The position numbers and the translations under genes are program-made. Shown in pieces: positions 1-11,173 of a DNA stretch of 20,512 nucleotides. Within the stretch, counting starts at the first letter, position 1, and the number at the start of each line of letters is the position of its first letter. Source of the DNA: Didymodactylos carnosus (Eukaryota > Rotifera > Eurotatoria > Philodinida > Philodinidae); the NCBI GenBank assembly GCA_905250885.1, contig CAJNOQ010003360.1, forward strand, positions 1 to 20,512. The letters are read 5' to 3'. The notes below the pieces were generated by a model that saw only the letters and a list, made by a program, of their open reading frames with translations, had not been told where the DNA came from and ran no database searches.

Positions 1-3000
1 GTCTGGATTTCAATTCGTACTTGACTACATTGTGCAATGCGAATACCTGAAAAGCCCATATGTATAAGTCCCATATGCATTGTAGACAAACCTACGACTT
101 CAAGCATTTTATCACCAAAATGTTGATCACTAGATACTAGAGGAGATAGTGTTGTTGTAGTGTTGGGTGATTCGGTCGAGTTCTTATTCACTGTTATTAA
201 TTCATACGGTTCTCCAGCTGATGGTAAACTGACAGATGTGGTTGAGATGTGATCTGACGAACCAAAATCTCGAGAACTTGAAGAATTAGAAGATGATTTA
301 CCCCAGGGATTTGTACCCGATGCATAGCCGGGAATGTTTAGTACAACGAGTGTATGACAATTGCGTATAGACTCTGTGTAGTTTCGATCATCACATATGA
401 GTGTGAGATATGCACTTAGATTCCATCGATTTGATTTTGTAAAATCTCCCATATATTTTCGACTTTCATTTAAATACATAAGTTTATTTTTAAATGGACT
501 CGAAAATTTTTCCGGTTCTCTAGTTCGTTTATCATGAAATTCAAGTGCAATAGCTGCATCCAATCCGAAACTCATATAATTAATAAAATATGAATTAGGT
601 AATGTTCGATGGTTTAAATACGATGGTCGATTTGTTTCACGTACGAATTTTGGATTATTATGATTGAGAAGAAAATCTTGTTGATGATTACGTAATTCAA
701 CTTTATTTCGATGTTTATGATCGATGCTAGTAGTACTAATTGGTAATGATGATGATATTTGTGAAAGTGGTTCAACAACGACATGCCAACGGTCTAATGG
801 AATTGGATGTGATTTTGGAATTTGTAGTAATGTCGGTAACAAACGTTTACTGTCATATACATCGCCCCAACCTAATACGCGAGATAAATCATTTCCTGTG
901 CCAAGAGGACCGATTGCCACAGGCGGATTATTCAGTCCATGATAAAAATCAGCTAATTTTGCTAAAACCCATCCAACACTTCCATCCCCACCAAAAACAC
1001 AAACTCGAGTATTTGATAATTCAGAATAAATTTCTAAAGCATTTAAAATTGTTTGATTATTATCTAATAAAAATATTTGTCTTGGATTAAGAATTTTTAA
1101 TAATTTTTTATATATTTTCTCTCCTATTTGTCCACCACTACGTTTATTAATGAATACAAGTAACGGTGAATCCATATTTAACGTTTTATCATCATTAACG
1201 GCTTTAAATCGATCGGGATATTTTCGTATGCATTGTGGACGAACAATGATATTTCTATATAAAAGACAAAAACAGATAAATTAAAAGAAAAGAAAATTGA
1301 TATGCTCAAAAAGAGGGCAGAGTAATTGAACAAATGAGGTTAATTTGTGTGTGTGTGTGTGTATTTCTTTACCGTAGTGTTCCATAATCACATTCTGTTT
1401 TTAATAATTCATCTAATTTTTCAAAGCATTTTTTGTGATAAGTCCTGGAACACCATACACATTGAATTCCACAGACAGTAGATTTTGTTGTTGTTGGTGT
1501 AGGAATGATCGCTGATACTGTCGAATTTTCTAATTCACTTAAATCAATTGCAGTTGTCAGAGGTCGTGTGAATAGTGAATTTGCTTTTCTCTTACAAAAA
1601 TTACATGGATTTGTTAAGACGTTCACATTTCTCCAGAAATGTTTATCGAAACGAGACGCATCTGTTTTATTATCGATAAACGTTAAACGACACAATGGAA
1701 TTCGTATTGGAGAAGAAAATGATAAGTGATGAGAATGAATGATAAATGAACACGATTCACATTGTAATAAAATATTGTCAGTAGTCACTGTAGTGTTACG
1801 ATTTGTCTTAGCTAACAATGTTTCATTAACACAACCAGAATATTGACAAAAATAAACGTTTGAATTATCTTTTGGACATGGATGCCAACAATGAGAGTTC
1901 GGATGAGCAGTAGAACTCCAGTCAACGCCATACGTGGTATGATCTTTTGAATAAGTATACGATCTTTGATTATTATCCACAACAGAATTTATTTGTTGAT
2001 TTTTGTTCAATAATGACTTAGAAGTATCAGTACTAGAAAAGCAAAAAATATATAGTAATTGAGAAGTGAAAGAATACAAGATCTTCTAATCTGAAAGCGA
2101 TATGATAAGTAAAATTACCGGACATAAGTAAGAAAAAAATTGTTTTTTATATCCGGAATTTTTACAAAATACTACCAACGAGTCAAAAACCCTTTTTTTC
2201 GATAAAAAGTGTCTTTCTCATCCGCCCACTATCGTAGAAAAGGGCTGAATATTTTTTCGAAAAAAATTCCTACATAACTCGACACAGATTAAAAAACTAG
2301 CATAGTGAGAGCTTGGCAGATTTTAATCGTGTAAAACATAGTAGGACATGCATGGGAGTACCCACGTGAGAAATGTTTGGGAAATTTGATATATTAAGGT
2401 ACTTTTTACCAACTTGTCATACTTGTCCGTTTTAATTAATTATTTTTAAATAGGGTATCTGTGAATGATCAGTATGGTACGCACTTCTATGCAACAAGTT
2501 CAATTGTTTTAAAAAACGATAAAATAACGTCTTTAAATGGTATTGTCGATTGTGATTCCTCTACCTTTAAAAATAACATCAATGGGACAATCTTTTTTTA
2601 TTTTATGATATAACAGGAAATGATAAATTTTAAGTTTCACTTTTCCAGATGCAATTCGATTTTTAGGTAAAAGTTCAGCTGATAATAACCTAATACATGG
2701 TAATATTTCACCATGTAATGTGGGAATAATTTCTCATAGTCAATAGAGATACATCATATACCTAATTCCATTTCATTCACTAGTGAATAATAGACCTTAG
2801 TACATTGCACTCTTGCACAATTGCACGTTTTAAAGTTGTATCTCAGTTAAAAAACGAATATTTTCGCAGAATTATTGGTGAGAGATAGATACTTGATTAA
2901 AATATGGATTGTATCTCAGTTGAGTCCAAACCCTAATGACTGATCGATCTACTGTGCCAAAAAGTGTTAAAATGTTCAACTCAATGAAATCAGTGAATAA

Positions 3001-4209
3001 TTATGTTTATAGAGGATGATCCAAAAAAAACTCACCTCCTGTGTATTTATTGACTTTCTTGTGTACAAATATAATTGAACTTTCTACCATTAGTTTATTC
3101 GAATAGAGCAAAGATTTCTGGACGAAATGAGACGTCTCCGAGCTCTCGAAGAGCTTTTCTCATGAAACAGCATTCAATTTACGGAAGGTCCCATACCACC
3201 AAAATCGGGACAATTAATGGACAAACAAGAAAAATATGCTCTGGGGACCTTCCGTAAATTGAATGCTGTTTCATGAAAAAAGTTCTTAGAGAGCTCGGAG
3301 ACGTCTCATTTTGCCCAGAAATCTTTGCTCTATTTGAATAAGCTAGTGATAAAAAGTTCAATTATATTTGTACACAAGAAAGTCAATAAATACACAGGGG
3401 TAAGTTTTTTTTTGGATCACCCTGTATTAGACTTCTATAGGGTATTTACACAAAGACTAAAATAAAATTCAAAATGTGCAACTGTAAAGATGCTGTTAAA
3501 TGCATTGGAGTCATTGTACAGTTTTATGTGCTTACTTTTTTCCATTTACCATCTCTTGATATGTTGATTCATCTGAATGCACTATTCGATCATTCCCATT
3601 GCTATTGATGTTGTCTAAAATACAATCACACGAATAAAATATACTTTTTTGATCTATTAATTTCTTTTCTGGTTTGATGGTATTTTGATTCGGTGTCGTT
3701 GGCAAGGAACAAGACGAAGAATTTGTTAAATCATATTGTACAACACTTTCCAAGTTTAATGGTTTATGATTTCTATGACGTGTTTGTTTACGTTGTTCTT
3801 GTTGAATTATATTCATCGATTCTTGTGCAATTTTATCAATATTATCAAAAGATGTTATAATATTTATTTCTACAGGTTTTGATTTTGGATGACTTGTTGT
3901 ACTACAAGCAGTATATTCTAATTTTAAATTATGTTGTGTTGGATGTAATGTAGAATTTGAACTAGACGATGAGTATTGAGTATAAGAACCATTTATTCCA
4001 TTACTTGCTATTATTGTATAGGCTTTTGTTGGTGTTGTTTTATGAGTACCAGCTGAAATTGAGAGATTATTCATATTTAGAAACATCATTTCAATATCAT
4101 CATCATTATTATTCTCAGATTGCTGCTGTTGCTGTTTTCTATTATTATGATTTGATGTGACAGTTACTTTTCTCTTGTTCCGTTTCCAAAATATGGGAAA
4201 GCGCCACAT
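1..4209 (-). CDS. DGK: Diacylglycerol kinase, type IV (zeta/iota/rdgA-like), 3 exons, C-terminus outside window
   Basis: Phosphorylates diacylglycerol to phosphatidic acid, ending DAG signalling at membranes. Exons by splice sites and phase: 4209-3536, 2032-1373 and 1254-1 (open at the edge). Both junctions keep frame (phase 2), giving 862 residues so far. Residues 1-225 are polar and low-complexity with a basic start. Two atypical C1 fingers follow: about 260-340 (C287, C292, C316, C319) and 356-439 (H356, C368, C371, C416, C419, H424, C427, C439). The catalytic domain, about 474-605, has FGGDGSVGWVL (532-542) and PLGTGND (561-567). The accessory domain, about 670-862, has NYMSFGLDAAIALEFH and NIPGYASGTNPWG. 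The spacing of the second C1 and its run into the catalytic domain match the zeta/iota class, whose ankyrin tail would lie off-window. The ATG is the first after an in-frame TAA 18 nt upstream. Odd: Ser instead of the usual Thr in GGDGT, and long low-complexity inserts in the second C1, between catalytic and accessory domains, and inside the accessory domain. Family is sure; subclass likely. Confidence 0.9.
1255..1372 (-). other. DGK intron 2 (118 bp) with a GT microsatellite
   Basis: On the minus strand a GTAAAG donor follows the codon start CG, and the acceptor is a pyrimidine-rich tract ending TATATAG. Splicing restores an Arg codon and joins the second C1 domain to the catalytic exon without a frame change. 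A (GT)n run lies at about 1346-1362 on the plus strand. Confidence 0.9.
2033..3535 (-). other. DGK intron 1 (1.5 kb), host to a foldback transposon
   Basis: The donor GTAAGC is at 3535 and the acceptor CTTTTCTAG ends at 2033. The AA left by exon 1 joins the T of exon 2 to make an Asn codon, so the frame is kept. The open frame reaching 2079 is intron read-through, not coding start. The intron holds the inverted-repeat element at 3012-3424. The remaining sequence (2033-3010) is AT-rich with only weak short repeats, such as a TTGTATCTCAGTT direct pair near 2836 and 2908. Confidence 0.85.
3012..3424. mobile_element. Foldback MITE with mariner-like ends
   Basis: Two inverted arms of 181 bp (3012-3192 and 3244-3424), about nine in ten bases identical by eye, flank a 51-bp loop. 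The element is bounded by TA on each side (3010-3011 and 3425-3426), the duplication expected of Tc1/mariner transposition. The right end reads inward as CAGGGTGATCCAAAAAA, like mariner termini; the left end has two changes at its tip. No transposase is present, so it is non-autonomous. Its RNA would fold into a long hairpin inside the DGK pre-mRNA. The two short open frames here are mirror images of the arms; their many amino-acid changes argue against a protein. Confidence 0.85.
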
Positions 4210-4589
4210 CTGCTCGTTTTCCGCTTATTCTTTTTTTCTTGTGTTTTTTTTTTTTGTTAAGAAAAAAAAAACTAATAATCAGAAGAAATAAGTGAGAAGA
4301 GTGTGTATATTAATCAATATATGTATGTATGTGAACTATGAAGAGTTGAATTTTTTTTTTCCCTCTCGCTGAATTTATTATTTGACTTGAATGATTATGA
4401 TTTATCATGAATGTTTGTGTAATCATTTTAGTACATATGTGTAGGCGAATATTTGACTTCTGCAGTTGTTGAAATTTAAAATAAAAATATATTTTTCATA
4501 TTCTGTACACGAACAGAAGAAGAAGAAAAAAAAAAAAAAAAAAAAAAAAAACAGAAGAAAAAAAGTAAAAGAATACCGTTTAGTTTCCA

Positions 4590-4620
<31 letters not shown>

Positions 4621-6780
4621 CTGCTTTTATTAAAATCAATAAATAATCCCATAATATACCTGTATTTCTTTTTTCTTGTCTTTGTTTTTTGTTGCAATGA
4701 AAACATGTCGTCGTCATGTATTAATATGACACAATTATTGTGATATTAAAGGGTATATTAGAGATATGAAATATCTACACCTAATATAATTTAACTCGAG
4801 AGGATAAGGAAAGAGAATATAACGATGAAATGTAAAAGTCACATTTTCCTACCTAGACACTTTAATATGTTATCAGTTGAGAGAGAAAAACGAGTTTTCG
4901 TTCTGCTTTTTTTTCATGTTTCTTTACAGAGTGTAAATATAAATATGTGCATGCTATTTATCATTATATATACGTATATATTTTTTTTCTTTCAACTTGT
5001 TCTCGGTTTCGTTTTCTTTACCTCTTCTCTTCTCATTTTTTCATATTTTTGAAACTTTTTTTTTTTTTTTTATTATAACAAATTCTTCCAGTCATTTTTT
5101 CTCTTAGAGGTAAAACAACAATAACAATTATAAATGAAAGTCAGGTAGTTTGCCAATTGCATACATGCACATATTTTAAAATAAAATCAAGGACACATTG
5201 ATCTATTGATTATAGACGTTGCCCACATACTTTTGTATCTTCGGAAAATAAAACTATAATTGTAGAAGATGCATAAATAACTAATTTATTTTTATAAGGT
5301 TCACTGACTTTTTCCTATTTTTTTTCTTTTTTGTTTTTTCTCTAAAAAAATATTTCTTATAGCCAGGTGGATGTTGATAGCATTGTTTAAAACAATGAAA
5401 TCTATTAAAGAAATATTTAGAGGAAGTATGAACAGTTAATAAGCAATATGAAACCATACATACATCATTATTCATGAAAAAGAAAACCTTTTATTTCAAG
5501 ATTTTAGGAGTATGACTTTGAAGAATAAAATCATCAAATTTATTTTTGATGAAATGATAAATATATTGACAGTGCAGAATATTATATTCTTTTTTTACAT
5601 ATGTACCTGATGATTTTTGTTCTTATAATATGTGAAAACAAAAGTTGATTTATATTTTTTTTTATACAAAATCTGATACATTCAGCTGTATATTCTTATA
5701 AACTGATTTTTTTCAGATATCAAGTTTTCAAGATGTTAAAAATTTTTTCAAAAATAAAAAATAAAATAAAAAATCAATATTTGACAAATCAGAGTAGAAT
5801 ATGGTGACAAAAAATGTTCCATACAAAGAGATACCATTTTAAATTGAACGAATCATTTAAGTTTTTAGTTGTACAGTTACTTGAAAAAATATTTTCATTC
5901 ACCAAAAAGTTAGAAATAGAAATGCTGTATGATTTTGAACGGATTCATCTGATCTAAACAGCAATGTGAAAAGAAATCACTGATTTAATATTTTGCTTCC
6001 ATTATTTACCTTCATATAAAAACATTTCTTTTATGTGGGCGTTAAGTTTTGATTTTTGAATATGACATGTGACTTACAACAGAAACTCAGGTGAATGATT
6101 CTGAAATAAATTAATATTTTCTATAAAATATAAGATTTTAGACTTAAACTGATCGCTGTTTCATCATACTATCAAATTGAATTTAAAAAGTTTAATGATG
6201 AAATATATAATGCTTGAATGTTTATGTAAATAAGCTTAACGTACGAATTACTGTTAGTTTTCAAAATTGAACGTATCTGATGTCGCTATAAATAGAATAA
6301 GAATGAATCATTGGTGATATGCATGACCATGATCATTAATAAAAAATACTGATCAGGAGTTGTCATGCTGCAGAAGGGAGTTGAACGAAGAAAAGATTTC
6401 TAGAAACGATTCTTCTATGAGAAATGAGGCAGAATTCGAAAGGAGTAAAACATACTCACTGTATGGAACTATTAGCACTGTGTTACTACTTAGTAAAAAG
6501 TTTATCAGTGCACACCTTGGGTCTAAAGTGTAACTCCTCCATTCAAACGTGATGGACTAAAGTAGGGTTGAGTGAAGTCTATGTTTCGGATAGCTAGCCC
6601 GCGTATACAATGTATATTCAGTATTGTCCGTGAATTCGCGTATATCCGCAAGCGTTAGACAGAGAGGGTGGATAAAATTTTCAAATTTCCAGTAATTTCT
6701 CCCTTTACAAACTTTCACTCCTTGTTCGTCCTCTTTCAGAGGAATTTAGAATAGTTACACACAAAAAAAGAAGGGACGAT
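4210..6780. other. AT-rich region upstream of DGK, no gene seen
   Basis: Start of the roughly 7 kb gap between the divergent DGK and intermediate-filament genes. It should contain the DGK promoter and 5' UTR, but I cannot place a transcription start. It holds a poly-A run at about 4526-4551, a TTA microsatellite at about 4590-4620 and many homopolymer T tracts. The open frames at 4825-5052 and 5281-5475 are low-complexity products of base composition. Confidence 0.6.
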
Positions 6781-6784
6781 ACAA

Positions 6785-6900
6785 AACCTAAAACGATCTC
6801 AGACAAGTCTCCCCATTTCTAAACTCTTTAGCTTTGTCTTTTAGGTTGGTCCAAACCAGAATGGATTTAGAAATGGGAAGATTTCTCTAAATCGTTGTAG
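6785..6900. repeat. Imperfect inverted repeat, arms about 38 bp
   Basis: The left arm at 6785-6823 and the right arm at 6866-6900 are reverse complements. They share TTTAGAAATGGG next to the loop and ATCGTT at the outer end, with roughly 80% matching by eye and a one-base indel. It lies about 200 bp before the hammerhead-like motif and may belong to the same degraded element, but this is not shown. Confidence 0.55.
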
Positions 6901-7084
6901 ACTGCATATAAAGCCTTCTTGTTTTGGAGAATAGACTGATTCCTTTCTGGGCTTGGACTCATATTTACTCGAACTGCTGTAGAGGAACTTCCACAGTGAT
7001 GTCAATCAAAACCCCACTAGTTGAGACAAAAACATATTCCAGTTTGTATATATGACTGCTCTGAGAATGCAAAGTAAGTGTCTT

Positions 7085-7160
7085 CTGATATAGATGCTCT
7101 GATGAAGACATTGGTAAACGTCGAAACATTTAGTTGTTAAATGTAATATTTGTACGAATA
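7085..7160 (+). ncRNA. Hammerhead-ribozyme-like motif, possible Penelope-like element relic
   Basis: The conserved core boxes occur in order: CTGATGA at 7099-7105, GAAA at 7123-7126 and the cleavage triplet GTA at 7143-7145. Stem III is clear: 7126-7132 pairs over seven bases with 7138-7144 around the five-base loop GTTGT. Stem II is short: GAC (7107-7109) with GTC (7120-7122), leaving one unpaired A (7106) after CTGATGA, which is unusual. Stem I is weak: an A-U pair beside the core, then a possible ATAT pairing across a bulge. Hammerheads of this kind are known in Penelope-like retroelements, including those of rotifers. No reverse transcriptase is present here. Activity is uncertain. Confidence 0.45.
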
Positions 7161-7477
7161 AAAGTATATTAAAAAATTAGAATTTATTAAACATTTGTGC
7201 TGTATTTGTACTGAAATGACCCAATAATAAAAATTTGTGAAGAGAATTTTCCAATCGGCCCTAAAAAGCTTACACTTTTCTAGAAGATCTTTAGAATTTT
7301 ACAAAATCGTGATACCATTTCTAAATAAAAAAAGAAGCGGGGTCAAGGTCGGCCAAAGTAGGTCAAAGGTCGGCCTCTTCTCAAATAATTATTACCTAGG
7401 GATTTCATATTGCTTTTATCGGGCATTAAACTGATACGTTTCTAGAGCTAAAAAAACGCTTTCTCATGCTCCTTGGC

Positions 7478-8259
7478 AAAATTTTCCAATAGAATTGTAT
7501 TGATTTTTCTTGATGGACTTGTAGTCCGGGATCTCCTCATCAAGCGAGACCTTCATTTTCCACGGTTCGAGCGTTGTATTGGCTTTTCTACGAGTCCCAG
7601 GACTGGCACCTGGTGACTATTGGCAGCCTTGGAACCTGATGGATTATAGGCAGTCGATCGAAAAAAATCGAAAAAGCATTGTTTTGTTAATGGATTTCAT
7701 CCATTGGTGAGGAATCCATTAGGAAAACTATGCTTTTTCGATTTTTTCGATCTTCTGATCACGTTTAGCGGACAAAATTAGCCATATCTTGAAGTTTTGA
7801 ACCCATTCTTAATCCTCACTCCTTTAGAAAGTCTTAAGCTTTTGGGAAATCTCTTTCTAGATCTCCTATAAATGGGATATAGAATAGTCTAGATACTCTA
7901 AATTCTGAAGTTTTGAACTCGTTCTGATGTTTTTTGAGTAAATCGTGAACTTTTTTAACATTGTATGAGAACAATCTGAAAACCCTGATTTTCGTAAAAA
8001 TCGCTTTTCGCTAGATTTTTAAAACTTTTTCTAAAAACAAATATTGCGACCAGGCTCAGCATAATCGATTGCCTATAATCCACCAGCTTTCAAGACTGCC
8101 AATAGTCAACAGGTGTCAGTTCTAGGACTCGTAGGGTGTCCGATACAGCGCCGGAGCCGCGGAAAATCAAGGTCTCGCTTGATTCCCGTTTTGAAGAGAA
8201 GATCCCAGACTACCAGTCCATCAAAAAAGAATCAATATAATCCTGTTGGAAAATTTTTA
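7478..8259. mobile_element. Large inverted-repeat element with nested hairpin
   Basis: Arms at about 7478-7659 and 8063-8259 are reverse complements, diverged by substitutions and a roughly 13-bp gap. They are separated by a 400-bp spacer. The spacer begins with its own hairpin: 7655-7684 pairs with 7724-7752, both reading through GAAAAAGCAT or its complement. The arms are richer in GC than their surroundings. Read from left to right in the right arm (and from the complement of the left arm), both give a related peptide containing KVSLD and IPDY(K/Q)SIKK. The termini and any target duplication are not clear, so the family is unassigned. Confidence 0.6.
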
Positions 8260-8399
8260 CATACGCCATGGTTTTTCTTGTTGACCTACCGATTTGCTGA
8301 AATACTACAGAGTATTTTTGATGTTCGAATACTTAGTTACATTGTCTTCTTAATAATCTATATGGTACTTTGTAGCCTGTGAAGTTCTCTATCGAATGA

Positions 8400-11173
8400 T
8401 ATCGAGTTTTTTTTGTGATCAAAAGGGATGAAATAATGAAAATACTCTAAGTATAGTTGATCTAGCGAGAGAGAGAGAGCCGATTTTGCCGTTTATCGAC
8501 TCCCCTCCGTTCTGTAATGTCTGTAGGGCGTATTTTGCCTTTTGTTTTCTCGAATTTTGAAAAGAATTGTTGACAGAAAAGCGAAAACTATTTTGCAAGT
8601 ATCATTTTAGTATCAAATATGTTTGTTGAAATTTTCGTTAAAATCAAATGTAAAATAAAAACGCTTCGCTCACTGTAGGGGCCCACTTTAACTAGAAATT
8701 AGTCAATATATAAATTTATTGAATACATTTAAAAAAGAAACCATTTTACTATTTTCTGAAAAAATATTCATGACTGTAACTACATCAATTTTAATCAAAA
8801 TTGATGAATTTCTTGCATATTCGATTTAATTTGTAAGTTTGAAAAAGAAATTTAATTCGTTTTTGTTCATATACAATATGTATCTTTTTTTTCTTTTTGT
8901 GCTCTATTGAAAGACTGAGTATAGTTAAACGAGATCGTGTAAGAATAAAATATCGATAACTTGAAGTTTATTTCTTTGTCAAACTATATTTGATATACTT
9001 AATTACATTTGTTTGCGGCACATTTTAACAAATATTTATCTTGTATATCCTGTACTGTAACATCAAGGAAAAAACCGCATATTAATATAACCTTCACGCT
9101 GAATGAACAGAGAGGGAGAGAATATGTACAAACATACACACACACACACATATTACAAGTATCATTAATATAGACACATAACTTCGTATACAATAGAGAT
9201 CAGTAAGTGTCATATATAAATAAGTATTAAAGAAGATTACATCACCATAAGGTTTCAATTAAAAAAAAACAACCATCTGTATTCTTGTATAAAAAATGAT
9301 TTAATGTTCGAAAACACAACCAATTAGAAAATCTGTTGATTTTCTTTTTGTCCTTAGCCTAAAATATACCAGACTTTTTGCTTATACGTTACAATGAAAA
9401 ATTTTGCTCTTATCAAAAACGTCTAAAAATGAACAATATGATACCTTCAATTGGATTTCAGGGTAAATTTCGCTATAGTTTATCTTTTTCATAGATATTT
9501 TGGTGTAGTTGTCTCATAGCAGAATAGTATCAAATATGAAATTAAAAATGAAAATAACGTAAAAAAAAGTGTGAAGTTTTTACATCAATTCTGATAATGA
9601 TTATTCACTCTTATAGATTAACAGAGGAACCATAATTTTTTAATAGCTTCCACTTTCGTTGTTTGAATAACTCGTTATGTATATAAAAATGTTGATTTTG
9701 TTAAAATTATATTTTTTTTATAATTAAAGGATCGTCGATTTTTTTTTCTACTTAATCTAAGTGGAAAAGAAAACATGAAGCTCCTTTATATTTGAATTAT
9801 ATGCACTCAAAAGACGGCTTTACACATAAAGAATAGAGTTAACATGTATATTAGTCTCAAAATATATATGTTTTTTTCGATTTATTCAAAGTATTTTTTT
9901 CCCTCTCTTTTTTTTTAGTTTTTTTTTTTTTTTTTAGTTTTTTTTATTATTTTTTTTACTGTTCCTATTTTCAAGTATTCATGATATTCACTATAATTTT
10001 TTTATACCAGATCTTTCAACAAAAATATCACAAATGATTTTTTGCTATATGCATATGTGTATGTTATATGCGTACGCTTTATATCAAGTGCATATAATAA
10101 ATAAAAATGAAAGAAAAAAGTAAATTATAAAATGAAGTAAAACGTGTTTGTTTGTCGTATCGGCTAGAGTGAACGTTTTTTTCACGAATGAAGTAGTACA
10201 TGAAAAAAAAAAATATATATATATATATACACTCTAAAACTTTATTTTTTTTTTCATACTTGGTGTTTATTTCACATTTCTTTAAACTTATGAGTAGTAG
10301 TTTTTATCATTCGATTGTATCAAGCGAGATCTAGAAGAATATTAAGAAGATTAAAAAATTATATGGTATACGATGGAAAAGATTTCTTATGCATAATAAT
10401 ATTTTTATAAGTGTAATTTAATTAAGAGAAGTTAAAAAATTAATAATGTGTACGTGGTAAGAAATAGTATGAGAAAAATAAAAAAGAAATTTGTTCATTT
10501 TTGTTTTTTTTTCTATCTTTTGTTCACACCAAAATTTATTTTTAAAAAAACAATGTCCACAAAACGTCTTTTTAAAGTTTTGTCGTTTCATCACACCACA
10601 TATCTCTCATTCTTGAAGGACATGTACCGACATAGAAAAAAAAGACTTCTTCACTTTTTTAAGTGGATAGATAAATATATACGGTTTGCGATTTTATGAA
10701 AGGTATCTATCGTAAAAAAAGAAAAAGCGCTATCTCTATTGTTCATAATACTCTCACTATTTTTGTGTACAATACTGATTTTTCATTTGTTAGACATTCT
10801 TATTGTGATTAATAATCTTCCTTTTGAATTACATAAGTTTATAACCTTATGGTACGAATGGGAAAGACTTTTACATATTTTAGGATTATTGTTCGTTGTA
10901 TAGTGGAAAAAGAAAATAATATTCAATATAATTATAATTTTTTAAGTTGAGTTAAAAAAAGAATAAAAAAGAAAGAACAAAACGAGAGAAAAAAAAATGA
11001 GATTTTAATGATAAGAAAAAAAGAAAAAAAAACCGTGTGAAACACTGTGGCAACAAAATAATGAGACAAAAGGTTAAATTATCGTTTTACTATAATAGAT
11101 AGAACAACATGTAAAAAAAATCTAATTACCATAAATTGACTTATCTACGTACGTATTTGCCATACATACTGCA
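8400..11173. other. AT-rich region upstream of the intermediate-filament gene, no gene seen
   Basis: No convincing coding exon on either strand. Simple repeats include a CA run at about 9135-9150, T-rich tracts around 9895-9960 and a TA run at about 10211-10228. The open frame at 10448-10699 is Lys/Phe-rich and low-complexity, as expected by chance in this composition. The promoter of the filament gene should lie near the right end; no clear TATA box could be tied to a start site. Confidence 0.6.

Noticed and set aside
724-1090. Two plus-strand open frames
   Set aside because: They are antisense shadows of the DGK catalytic exon, which has clear family motifs on the minus strand.
1505-1729. 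Plus-strand open frame
   Set aside because: Antisense to the DGK C1-domain exon.
3075-3361. Two mirror-image small ORFs sharing KQHSIYGRS
   Set aside because: They are the two arms of the foldback element read on opposite strands; amino-acid changes are frequent and part of each is loop sequence.
6570-6670. Possible tRNA or other structured RNA in a less AT-rich patch
   Set aside because: No cloverleaf arms or T-loop sequence could be paired.
8113-8382. 89-residue plus-strand ORF
   Set aside because: It mixes frames across the right arm of the inverted repeat and runs into AT-rich flank; only its middle is coding-like.
10448-10699. 83-residue Lys/Phe-rich ORF
   Set aside because: Low-complexity product of AT-rich DNA, with no domain or splice partner.
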